NCBI GenBank assembly: GCA_045120955.1
Contig: JBGVFH010000072.1
Span: forward strand, 33,312-97,311
Origin: JAZMZS01 sp045120955
GTDB lineage: Bacteria > Bacillota > Clostridia > Oscillospirales > CAG-272
Direction: 5' to 3'
DNA length: 64,000 nt
Shown here one piece after another: positions 35,073 through 43,200 of this stretch (positions within the stretch are counted from its first letter, which is position 1; each line of letters opens with the position of its first letter). The position numbers and the translations under genes are program-made. The notes below the pieces were generated by a model that was not told the DNA's origin, ran no database searches, and worked only from the letters and a program-made list of their open reading frames with translations.

Positions 35073-35498
35073 TTATTTTTCGGTATCTTTAGCCAGACAG
35101 TCCGAGCATATACCGTAGAGCATTGATTTTTCACAGCTCAACACAAAGCCGTGCGCTTCCTTTGCGTGTGCCGCGATCTCGCTCATAAAATGGCAATCAA
35201 GGTGTACTATGGCGCCGCACTCGGTACATTTCATGTGCAGATGCGCACGGCATCCTCCCTCATCTCCCGAATACTTGTACATTGCCTTGCCCGTGCGCTC
35301 TTGCGAAAAACGCATGAGTACACCGTCACGGGTCATGGTGTCAAGGTTGCGGTACACGGTTGTGAGATTGAGCGTTTCGCCTTTGCCGCACAAAATGCCG
35401 TAGACATCGGAAGCTGACAGCAGTCCGTCGCTTTTCTCTCTGAATGCCATAAGTATTTGCGTTTTCAGTTTTGTCTTATAGCTTTGTGTGCTTTTCAT
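35073..35498 (-). CDS. zur: Fur-family metal-responsive repressor, probably Zur
   Basis: The 141-residue protein has the Fur winged-helix (LSASDVYGILCGKGETLNLTTVYRNLDTM) and metal sites: the HLHMKCTECGAIVHLDCHF segment and a second C-x2-C (GICSDC) forming the structural zinc site. As the first gene of a zinc-importer operon it is most likely the zinc sensor Zur, repressing its own operon. The ATG at 35498 has GGAG 8 bp upstream; the ATG at 35504 is too close to it. Confidence 0.88.
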   Translation of the reverse strand: MKSTQSYKTKLKTQILMAFREKSDGLLSASDVYGILCGKGETLNLTTVYRNLDTMTRDGVLMRFSQERTGKAMYKYSGDEGGCRAHLHMKCTECGAIVHLDCHFMSEIAAHAKEAHGFVLSCEKSMLYGICSDCLAKDTEK

Positions 35499-35531
35499 GT
35501 TCATTTCTCCAAATAATAATTGCCAAGCTTG

Positions 35532-35582
35532 ATTTTAACACAGATAAAATACCGTGTCAATACAAAATGCAAATAATTTGCA
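35532..35582 (-). promoter_or_regulatory. Promoter and candidate Zur/Fur box of the zinc operon
   Basis: TTGACA (35555-35560) and TAAAAT (35532-35537) are 17 bp apart on the minus strand. Eight bases upstream of the -35 box lies the perfect 7-1-7 dyad TGCAAATAATTTGCA (35568-35582), the geometry of Fur, PerR and Zur boxes, though not their consensus sequence. Confidence 0.6.
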
Positions 35583-35604
35583 AATTGCCGACCGACGGAA
35601 ATAT

Positions 35605-35720
35605 TTATTGTATGGGAAATCGCAAGGCTCCTCACACGCCGTTTTTGCACAGCTTTTGCAATAGAAAAATAGCGATAGGCGAGAGAACGGGGGCTGGTAC
35701 TGCCCGCTTTTATGCCGCAA
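35605..35720. repeat. Degenerate dispersed intergenic repeat
   Basis: TTGTATGGGAAATCGCAAGG, CGCCGTTTTTGCACAGCTTTTGCA and a damaged palindrome (TGGTACTGCCCGC) match the family near 16800 and 37215. Confidence 0.6.
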
Positions 35721-35818
35721 AATGCGAATATATTGAAAAATAAGGATGAAAACTATTGTAAAAAAAGAGAAAATATGCTTTAATAATAATTATGACAGAT
35801 TTTTTGAGGAGTTAATAT

Positions 35819-37192
35819 ATGCAACAAAGAGAAAAATTTTCTTCCCGTATCGGTTTTATACTGATAAGCGCAGGCTGTGCCGTCGGTCTTGGTAATGTTT
35901 ACAGATTTCCTATAATTGCGGGCGCATACGGCGGTGCAATATTCGTGCTTATCTATATCGCTTTTCTCATTGTGCTCGGTATCCCCGTTATGACGGCAGA
36001 ATTAGCGGTCGGCAGGGGCTCACAGCGCAGTATTGCTTCTTCCTTTGACGTGCTCGAGAAAAAGGGGCAAAAATGGCACCTTGCAAAGGGGCTCGGAATT
36101 GTCGGTAACTATCTGCTGATGATGTTTTACACTACGATATCCGGCTGGATGGTGCTGTATTTTATCAAATACGTTGACGGCTCGATACTGTCTGTGCAGG
36201 ATGCGCAGGCACTCAGCGGAGTGTTCGGAGAGATGGCATCAAACACGCCCGTTGTACTCGCAGCTACAGCCGGTGTTATATTCGTGTGCTTCGGCATTTG
36301 CTCGCTCGGTCTGCAAAAGGGAGTTGAGCGAATTACAAAGCTGATGATGGTGGCGCTGTTCGTGCTGATGATCTCGCTCGCTATTTACTGCTGTACTCTT
36401 GACGGAGCAAAAGAGGGGCTGAGGTTCTATCTTGTACCTTCAATCGAAAATCTGCAGGCTGCGGGTATAGGCACGGTTGTCTCTGCGGCAATGGGACAGG
36501 CGTTTTTTACGCTCAGTATAGGCATTGGCTCGATTGCGATCTTCGGCAGTTATATAGATAAAGACCGCAAGCTTCTCGGAGAGGCAGCTACGATCATCAG
36601 CCTTGATACGAGTGTTGCTCTGATATCGGGTCTTATCGTTTTTCCTGCATGCTTTACCTTCAACGGCGGTCAGACAGCCGATGCATCCACCGTCGGTGCG
36701 AGCTTTTTGTTTACGACACTTTCGAGTATCTTCAATCAGATGCCCGGCGGCAGACTCATCGGCTCGCTGTTCTTCCTGTTTATGATGTTTGCGGCGCTCT
36801 CGACCGTCATTGCCGTGTTTGAAAACATAATGTCATTTTGGCTTGAGCTTACTTCTCTTAAGCGCAGAACCGTAGCTGTGATAAACATCGCACTTGTATT
36901 TCTGCTCTCTTTGCCTTGCATTCTCGGCTTCGGTGTTTTGTCAGAGGTAAAGATATTCGGGCTCGGAATTATGGATCTTGAGGATTATGTAGTCAGCAAC
37001 CTCCTGCTCCCTATCGGAAGTATCATTTATGTGCTGTTTTGTACTTCACGCTACGGCTGGGGATGGGATAAATTTATCGCTGAGGCAAACTGCGGAAGCA
37101 AGGGCATAAATATGCCTCGAATACTCAAGCCCTATGTCTCTTACGTTCTTCCCGTTATTATAGCGGCGGTTTTTGTCATGTCGATAATTTAA
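35819..37192 (+). CDS. Sodium-dependent transporter of the NSS (SNF) family
   Basis: The 457-residue membrane protein has 11-12 hydrophobic spans and the NSS signature early on: SRIGFILISAGCAVGLGNVYRFP in TM1 with the unwound Na/substrate site, and GSYIDKDRKL later. Bacterial members import amino acids such as tyrosine, tryptophan or leucine with Na+. It is a single gene starting just after GAGGAG and ending before a bidirectional terminator. The substrate is not predictable. Confidence 0.92.
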   Translation: MQQREKFSSRIGFILISAGCAVGLGNVYRFPIIAGAYGGAIFVLIYIAFLIVLGIPVMTAELAVGRGSQRSIASSFDVLEKKGQKWHLAKGLGIVGNYLLMMFYTTISGWMVLYFIKYVDGSILSVQDAQALSGVFGEMASNTPVVLAATAGVIFVCFGICSLGLQKGVERITKLMMVALFVLMISLAIYCCTLDGAKEGLRFYLVPSIENLQAAGIGTVVSAAMGQAFFTLSIGIGSIAIFGSYIDKDRKLLGEAATIISLDTSVALISGLIVFPACFTFNGGQTADASTVGASFLFTTLSSIFNQMPGGRLIGSLFFLFMMFAALSTVIAVFENIMSFWLELTSLKRRTVAVINIALVFLLSLPCILGFGVLSEVKIFGLGIMDLEDYVVSNLLLPIGSIIYVLFCTSRYGWGWDKFIAEANCGSKGINMPRILKPYVSYVLPVIIAAVFVMSII

Positions 37193-37214
37193 TATGTTCG
37201 TGTATCTGTAAAAA

Positions 37215-37316
37215 ACCTTTTTAAAGCGAGCAGTGCCCGCTCTATTCTCTCGGCGTTGTTTTGCTATCACAGAAGCTCTGCAAAAACGGCAAGTGAGAAT
37301 GTGTACAAATTCATAT
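37215..37316. repeat. Dispersed intergenic repeat copy
   Basis: It begins with the near-palindrome GCGAGCAGTGCCCGC and continues with CTCTCGGCGTTGTTTTGC and AGCTCTGCAAAAACGGCAAG, matching the copies near 28118 and 49005. Confidence 0.65.
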
Positions 37317-37327
37317 GAGACAAAAAG

Positions 37328-37364
37328 TGCGGGGAGAAACCTCTTTAAAAGGTTTCTCCCCGCA
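37328..37364. terminator. Bidirectional terminator between the NSS transporter and a lipoprotein gene
   Basis: TGCGGGGAGAAACC and its exact complement form a 14-bp stem with a 9-nt loop between convergent genes. Confidence 0.75.
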
Positions 37365-37391
37365 ATCATATTATTTATTATATCTGCCTTA

Positions 37392-39254
37392 TTAAGAGTG
37401 CTGTACCGCAGTGTTTGAAGACACATCCTCGTTGCTTGAGCCAAACAGTCCGGCATCGGCAAGCTTAGATATGAGGGTCTTGTTCTTTTGAGCAAAATCC
37501 TCGATAATGTCCTTGAGCGCATTCTCATCAAGTCCCGCAACAGACTCGTATTCGGGAGTTTCGGGGACAGCTACGCCGGTTTTAAACGCTATTTTCAGTC
37601 CTATAGAAGAGAGGTCCATTTCGATCCCGCTCGTTTTAAAGCTGCTGAGAGTAAACTCAGCGGAATTCTCTGTCATTGCTGCATCAAATACGATCTCGCC
37701 CGACATTTTATCCTCGCCGTCATCTATATCCATGCTGAGCACGAGCTTGCTGTCTTTCAGTTCTCCTTTGAGTGTAGTTTTGTCCTCTCCGTCGTTGAAT
37801 GTCAGGCTGATATAGGTGTCAGTCCATTCGAGCTTGCCCGTTGAGAGAGTCTCATGTACCTCTGTTCCGTATTTTATGCTCTGAGCCATGTTCAGATCAA
37901 TGCTGTTGTCGTTGCGTGTGAGCTTTATCTCGACCTTTACGGAGTACGCATCGAGCTCTCCGTCCTGTGAGTTGTTCGTAACTGTAAGTACAGCCGTATT
38001 CTCTGCCCATTCAAGCTTGAATTCCTGCTTTTCTTCGGAGCCGAGCAGTCCGTCCTTTGACTCAACACTTATACAAGCCGAGGACTGACCGATAACTGCC
38101 TCTATCTTTGACACATCTGTGTATGCTGCCTCGGCACCGTTGTCGTCTATGTACGACGATCTTTCTGTAAATTCAAAGAGTATGACGGTATTTTCGTCTC
38201 TGTTATCTATCTTGAATATAAGCTCACCCGAGCCTTGCTTATCCTTTATAGACAGCGAGAGGTTTCCGTCGCCGCTGTTAAAGGTGAAAACTGCGAGCGC
38301 ATCACCTATGCTTGCGGTGATGTCAGCCGAGAGCACAGAGCTGTCTGTCTTGTCAAGAGTAAGCTTTATCTCAGCGCCGAAGCCCGAATTATTGAGTATT
38401 TCTTTTGCTGAGGATATGAGCTGAGCCTTTGAGGGCTTGCCCGAGAGGAATTGATCCTTTGTTACACCCGAGAGGGCGGTCATTATTTCGAGAGCCTCGT
38501 CATCGGCGCAGAATGCCTCGATAAGCTCTGTAAGGATCACGGCTGTGTTGTCGGGTGTGAGGGTGAAGCTGATATTTTTCGTGTTGCCCTCCTCAGAGAC
38601 TGCAAAGCTGACATTTGCCTTTAACGCAGTATCGAGCTTTTCCACATATCTTGAAAGGAGCGCAGTCAGCTTTTCCGGGTCGCTTAGCAGCTCTATAAGC
38701 TCTGTGTAGCCTGAGCCGAGCTCATCCGCCATGCTGTCTGTGAAAAGTGAAACAAGCTCTTCGTATGATATGCCGTAGCTTTTGTTATAGAGAGAGGGAG
38801 CGCTGAGCACGATCCCCTCGAGATCTTCATAAAGGCTGACCTTGTGCTCTTCTCCGAAGAGCTTTGCCCCGAGGCTTGATACCGCCTTGCCGTTTGCAAA
38901 GTCGTATATCATATCAAAGTAAATATTCTTTATATCGGGGTTCTCCGCACCGTTCTCTCCGAGCAGAGTCATTAAAGCGGTGGGGTCTGCCACCGATACG
39001 CTCATTTGTGAGCCTCCCGACACAACGCTGTCCTCGCTCACCCCTATCATCTGTGAGAACAAGGTACCCAGCGCCTGAGCACTTACACTGATACTGCCGT
39101 CGCCGTTATCGCCGTTATCTGCGGTGTCCTCGGGGTTTTTTTCAGTATCAGATATAATGTCCGTGTTGTTTTCAAGTGTTGCCTGCTCTCCGCAGCCGAT
39201 AAAACAGCCGAGGACAAGCACGCTTACCAATAGCATACATAAAATTCTTTTCAT
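37392..39254 (-). CDS. Large secreted lipoprotein of unknown function
   Basis: The 620-residue protein has a signal peptide with lipobox FIGC, then an acidic Asp/Asn/Gly spacer (DNGDNGDG) and a long beta-rich region without Cys or recognisable catalytic motif. The ATG at 39254 follows GGAGGG with 5-bp spacing; frame extension upstream to 39326 has no ribosome site and would cross the promoter. It has its own promoter surrounded by three near-identical 14-bp dyads at 39286-39357, so expression is probably tightly controlled. Confidence 0.78.
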   Translation of the reverse strand: MKRILCMLLVSVLVLGCFIGCGEQATLENNTDIISDTEKNPEDTADNGDNGDGSISVSAQALGTLFSQMIGVSEDSVVSGGSQMSVSVADPTALMTLLGENGAENPDIKNIYFDMIYDFANGKAVSSLGAKLFGEEHKVSLYEDLEGIVLSAPSLYNKSYGISYEELVSLFTDSMADELGSGYTELIELLSDPEKLTALLSRYVEKLDTALKANVSFAVSEEGNTKNISFTLTPDNTAVILTELIEAFCADDEALEIMTALSGVTKDQFLSGKPSKAQLISSAKEILNNSGFGAEIKLTLDKTDSSVLSADITASIGDALAVFTFNSGDGNLSLSIKDKQGSGELIFKIDNRDENTVILFEFTERSSYIDDNGAEAAYTDVSKIEAVIGQSSACISVESKDGLLGSEEKQEFKLEWAENTAVLTVTNNSQDGELDAYSVKVEIKLTRNDNSIDLNMAQSIKYGTEVHETLSTGKLEWTDTYISLTFNDGEDKTTLKGELKDSKLVLSMDIDDGEDKMSGEIVFDAAMTENSAEFTLSSFKTSGIEMDLSSIGLKIAFKTGVAVPETPEYESVAGLDENALKDIIEDFAQKNKTLISKLADAGLFGSSNEDVSSNTAVQHS

Positions 39255-39285
39255 AATTACCCTCCATAATATATCTGTCGCATAC

Positions 39286-39357
39286 AAGGTGTTGACCTTA
39301 TATTTATTATAACGGAAATACCGCAAAAGGTCAATACCTTAAAAAGTCAATACCTTT
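39286..39357 (-). promoter_or_regulatory. Promoter with three AAGGT-N4-ACCTT operator-like dyads
   Basis: On the minus strand TTGACC (39329-39334) and TATAAT (39306-39311) are 17 bp apart. AAGGTCAATACCTT at 39327-39340 overlaps the -35 box, a one-mismatch copy lies at 39344-39357, and AAGGTGTTGACCTT at 39286-39299 lies in the leader. The arrangement suggests a dimeric repressor. Confidence 0.6.
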
Positions 39358-39387
39358 CGTCACGGACGTATAATGAAAGTCCGCCGC

Positions 39388-41769
39388 CTATTTCCGTGCG
39401 TCCTTTACGCAGACGGTTACTACCGTCATGTCGTCTCTGCAGTTATGCTTTGTTTTTGCGGCGGCGAGAACGGATGCCGCAATGTCAAAAGGGTTGTCCG
39501 TTGTTCGGCGGCACAGCTGCTGTACCACCAGCCGCCCCTCGTCCGGACCTTCAACTATTCCGTCGCTGACCATTACAACTATGTCCCCCCGCCTGAGGCG
39601 GAATTTTATTTTTTCGGCACCTATACGCTCGGTTATGCCTATCGGTATGGTTTTTGCTGATACACGGTACACGTTTTTTTGTCTGCAGACAAAGGAGGGC
39701 GCCGCACCGCTTTTTATAAAACACCCTTCACCGCTGAAGGTATCAAGCTCAAACAGATCAACGGTGCTTGAACATTCCTGCGGATCTTCTCTTATCACGG
39801 CGTTGAGCATCTCTATTGTCAGCTCCTTTGGGTTTGAGCTTTCGAGCATATTGTGAAGATACTCCGTGCAAACGCCGCTCGTATATGCGGCATCCTTGCC
39901 GCTGCCCATGCCGTCGCAGAGTATCCCGTAAAAATATCCTTCATTATTATATAAGCTGTCAGCGCTGTCTCCGCTGCAGCTCTCTCCCTCCTTCGGAAGT
40001 GTGGCAATGGCGCACTCGGCGGAGTACATAGGCTCGCTGTGCATCTCAAATTCAATATCCGCACCGTCGATGCTGTATACGGGCGAGGAGAGCCTGCAGC
40101 CGCATACCTTCTCAAACTCACGGCGCAGAGCGGCGGCGCTCACCGTGTGAGAGGCAAGGTCTATTTTTGCGGCATATATCTGCTTTTGCCGTTTGCCGTA
40201 TACTCTGATACTGCCTATGCCGTAGAGGCGTCTGCGGCACATATCGAGAAGCGCATCGGAAAGCGCACGGTCGAGAGTGTCCTTTTCCTTTGCTTTTTGC
40301 AAATGAGCACAAAGTATCTTTGACATAGCCTCATAGTCGGAGGCGAAGATATCCGTTCCTCCTTTTTTAAAGCACGCCTCGGTAGCTTGTCCCGTTCTTT
40401 TGTTTATTTGGGAGACGAGCGCTTCTTTTTTTATGCATTGCGATTGCAGATATGCGGGCAGAGCAGGCTCGTTTATCCTTCCGTGCTTTGAGAGGTAGCT
40501 GCTGACCTTAGAAAAAGCATCGCTTGTACTGCCGGCGTTTTTCTCCCAGCAAAACGACCTTTTTCTGCAGTCGGGGCAAACGCTGTCACAGCTTTGCTCG
40601 CATATACCTCGTGTGTCGAGCAGCTGTGTGCGTTTTGCCTTGCTTGAGAGGGCTTTGAGCATATTTGAAAGCGAGGCGAAGGCGACCGACACCTCCTCCA
40701 TGCTTTTTGCGGCACCCCTGACATTCTGATCCTCCGTGCGCTCCTTTTTTTCGAGAAGCGGCAGAGTAAAACAGCTTATCCTCTCGCTTATGTTGTATTT
40801 TTGCCATAAAAGTGTAAGACACAGCCCGATGCTTGTGTCAGGCAGACATGAGATAAGCGCAGAATAACCGCCGATATATCCTTGAGCCATAACGATAAAG
40901 GTGTATGCGCCGAGATTTCCGAGAAAGGGCGAGAGTGACCCGAGTGCGGCGCACAGCGTCGCCGCTAACGCATATACGGCGGCGGTGCTTATCCCGAAGG
41001 GAAGCCCGCATACCAGCCCCATGAGTGCGCAGGCACCCTTTTTCTTTTTTGAGGCTTCTGCCGTCATGAGGCAAAAAGCTGCAACTCCGGCGCATCTGAC
41101 GTATAACAGAGTTAAGTCGGAGAGCGACAGGACAAGTACAGCGCACAGCACGAGTCTTGCCGCATCACGCAGCTCGCTTTTTTGCGAGGAGTCAAAGCCG
41201 CAGCAAAAAATATACGTTCCTACAGGACACACCGCCATGACAAGCAGCGAGCCGAGCAGAGAATAATAGGTAAATCCGAAATAAAACAGATTGTAAATTC
41301 CTATAATAAAGGAAGCAACACATGAGAAAATTACTCTGTATGCTATCCACTCCGAATAAACGGGGAAACGCCTTATCCCCTCTTCCTTTGCGTCAAAATA
41401 TACGCAGGCGGCACTGCGCACGGCAAGTATGAGAGCATAGAGCAGAGCATATACATTTGATACTCCGCCGAGACACAGACAGGTTATAACAGATACAAGT
41501 GAGTATATCGGCAAGGCTCTGCCGATCGAGCACAGATATATTATGCCAAACGGGTAAACGCTGAACGCAAGCTGTGTACGGCACATCAGTGCGGCAAAAA
41601 TACAGCCCATCACGCATCTTGCGGCTTTGACTGTATAGCGCCGTTGCTTTGCTTCGCTTTTCTCTCCCTCCCTGTCGGTTAAAATGTGCGTAAAAACAAA
41701 ATTTTTTACATATGAGAGCAGCTGTGCGCCCTTAGGTCTTCTTTTTCTTTTTGCATCGACATCCGCCAT
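39388..41769 (-). CDS. spoIIE: Stage II sporulation protein E, PP2C-type phosphatase
   Basis: The 793-residue protein has about ten transmembrane helices in residues 60-320, a regulatory middle region with a Cys cluster (CDSVCPDCRKRSFCW), and a C-terminal PP2C phosphatase domain with the metal motifs LCDGMGSGKDA, VMVSDGIVEG and DDMTVV. SpoIIE dephosphorylates SpoIIAA to activate sigma-F in the forespore. The ATG at 41769 has AAGGAGG 8 bp upstream; longer frames upstream are unlikely. Its presence is the main evidence for a spore-forming host. Confidence 0.93.
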   Translation of the reverse strand: MADVDAKRKRRPKGAQLLSYVKNFVFTHILTDREGEKSEAKQRRYTVKAARCVMGCIFAALMCRTQLAFSVYPFGIIYLCSIGRALPIYSLVSVITCLCLGGVSNVYALLYALILAVRSAACVYFDAKEEGIRRFPVYSEWIAYRVIFSCVASFIIGIYNLFYFGFTYYSLLGSLLVMAVCPVGTYIFCCGFDSSQKSELRDAARLVLCAVLVLSLSDLTLLYVRCAGVAAFCLMTAEASKKKKGACALMGLVCGLPFGISTAAVYALAATLCAALGSLSPFLGNLGAYTFIVMAQGYIGGYSALISCLPDTSIGLCLTLLWQKYNISERISCFTLPLLEKKERTEDQNVRGAAKSMEEVSVAFASLSNMLKALSSKAKRTQLLDTRGICEQSCDSVCPDCRKRSFCWEKNAGSTSDAFSKVSSYLSKHGRINEPALPAYLQSQCIKKEALVSQINKRTGQATEACFKKGGTDIFASDYEAMSKILCAHLQKAKEKDTLDRALSDALLDMCRRRLYGIGSIRVYGKRQKQIYAAKIDLASHTVSAAALRREFEKVCGCRLSSPVYSIDGADIEFEMHSEPMYSAECAIATLPKEGESCSGDSADSLYNNEGYFYGILCDGMGSGKDAAYTSGVCTEYLHNMLESSNPKELTIEMLNAVIREDPQECSSTVDLFELDTFSGEGCFIKSGAAPSFVCRQKNVYRVSAKTIPIGITERIGAEKIKFRLRRGDIVVMVSDGIVEGPDEGRLVVQQLCRRTTDNPFDIAASVLAAAKTKHNCRDDMTVVTVCVKDARK

Positions 41770-42051
41770 TTTATTTTCCTCCTTTTTTGTGGTAAGGACA
41801 ATTTTATTACAGCGGCAGCATAAATTGAGTCGAAACATGAATTCGGGAATTGTAGTGTAAAAAATGAGATTTTGCATCTCAATGTCGTGCTCGGCAAAAA
41901 AATACCGCACCGAGCAAGAAAAAGGTGCAAATTTTAAATAGATTATAAGAGCAAACATCAAAAAAAGAAGAAAAGTTTTTTCGGACGGGGACAGAGCGCA
42001 GACTCTCTGACATTGGATGAGGGATAGCGGCGGGTATTTGTGTGCGGCAAA

Positions 42052-42091
42052 GAAAAAACCGCATACACGCCCCGAGAGGCCGTGTATGCGG
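42052..42091 (-). terminator. Terminator after the second AraC gene
   Basis: CCGCATACACG and CGTGTATGCGG arms enclose an 11-nt loop, followed by TTTTTT on the minus strand. Confidence 0.7.
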
Positions 42092-42195
42092 CAGTATGAT
42101 CTTTTGGTTTTGCGCTTTGTTATGCACGTTTGCACTTTATTATGCAGGGTCGCAAAGTGCACCCTGACCGTTTTGGCACAAGGCGCCTTGCCTTT

Positions 42196-43002
42196 TTAAT
42201 TTTTCTCCTGCTTTGCGTTGTCAGACAGATCACGGTTGCACATTTGCTTTTTGTATATTTGGGGAGAAGTGCCGAACTGTGCACGGAACAGCTTGTAAAA
42301 GAGCGAATATTCGGAAAATCCGCACTCGTCGCTGATGGTCTGACAGCTTTTGTCCGTGGTGATGAGCAGATTTCTTGCATTTTCTATTCGCATAAGATTG
42401 ACATATTTATACGGCGTTATTCCGTATGTCAGCTTGAACACGTCGATAAGATAATTTTTGCTGTAGGAGAGGCGGTCGCTTATCTCCTGCATCGAAAAGG
42501 GGTGCATATATTCCTTGATTATGATATCGTGTATTCTTTCAGCCAACATGCGCTGTGGGGTCTTGTATTTCTTTTGGCAGGAATCGAGAACGGTCAGCAG
42601 CTTGTAAAAAACAAATCTTTTTTCAAGACGTGTCCGAAAGGGGTCCTTGCATATCTTTTCCATCTCATGAAAAAGCGGCAGCATCAAAGCTACGTCAAAC
42701 TTGCCCTCGAGCGGAAGCCCGTCGGGGGTGTCTTTAATATTACCTCGGAAATGGACGTAAAAGTATTTGGGACAGTCGCTGGGTTCATCGGCGGTCTGCT
42801 GCAGGTTTGCTTTTTGAATATAATAGTGATTTTTGCAAACTGTGACCCTTTTCCCATCCTCAATAAACTTCAGCGTGCCGTCAAGCATAAATATTATGAC
42901 ATTCTCGGGCCAGATCCTTGTTATATGCTTCTCTCCCGGCTCAAAATAACGAAAATTACACAAAAGGTATTTGGGAAGATCGTGAAAACTGAGTCTTTCC
43001 AT
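42196..43002 (-). CDS. AraC-family transcriptional regulator
   Basis: The 268-residue protein has an N-terminal cupin-type ligand domain and a C-terminal double HTH: MQEISDRLSYSKNYLIDVFK and SDECGFSEYSLFYKLFRAQFGTSP. The ATG at 43002 follows GGGAG with 7-bp spacing. It is divergent from the GH127-like gene that begins 198 bp away, its probable target, giving a regulator-glycosidase pair. A ligand from arabinose-containing glycans would fit but is inferred. Confidence 0.88.
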   Translation of the reverse strand: MERLSFHDLPKYLLCNFRYFEPGEKHITRIWPENVIIFMLDGTLKFIEDGKRVTVCKNHYYIQKANLQQTADEPSDCPKYFYVHFRGNIKDTPDGLPLEGKFDVALMLPLFHEMEKICKDPFRTRLEKRFVFYKLLTVLDSCQKKYKTPQRMLAERIHDIIIKEYMHPFSMQEISDRLSYSKNYLIDVFKLTYGITPYKYVNLMRIENARNLLITTDKSCQTISDECGFSEYSLFYKLFRAQFGTSPQIYKKQMCNRDLSDNAKQEKN

Positions 43003-43200
43003 AATAATACTCCCTTTATTATTTTGTAACTTGAGTATATCACAAGAAAAAATGAATTTCAATACTTGCCGTAATTTTTGCAATATTTGTCTGTGTTTTT
43101 GCATAGTCATACAAAATATTCCATGGTATCCTTAAAACAGAAGTATTATGTTTTCTTAAATTAAAGATAAATTCACCTGTACTATGGGAGGTATGAGCTA

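Noticed and set aside
34049..35134. Longer znuA start giving 361 residues
   Set aside because: The extension overlaps the end of the Fur-family gene and places the signal peptide 28 residues too deep; ATG 35050 directly precedes a normal signal sequence.
39388..42162. Longer spoIIE start giving 924 residues
   Set aside because: The ATG at 41769 has an ideal AAGGAGG and gives the normal family N-terminus; the 131 extra residues have no counterpart in the family.
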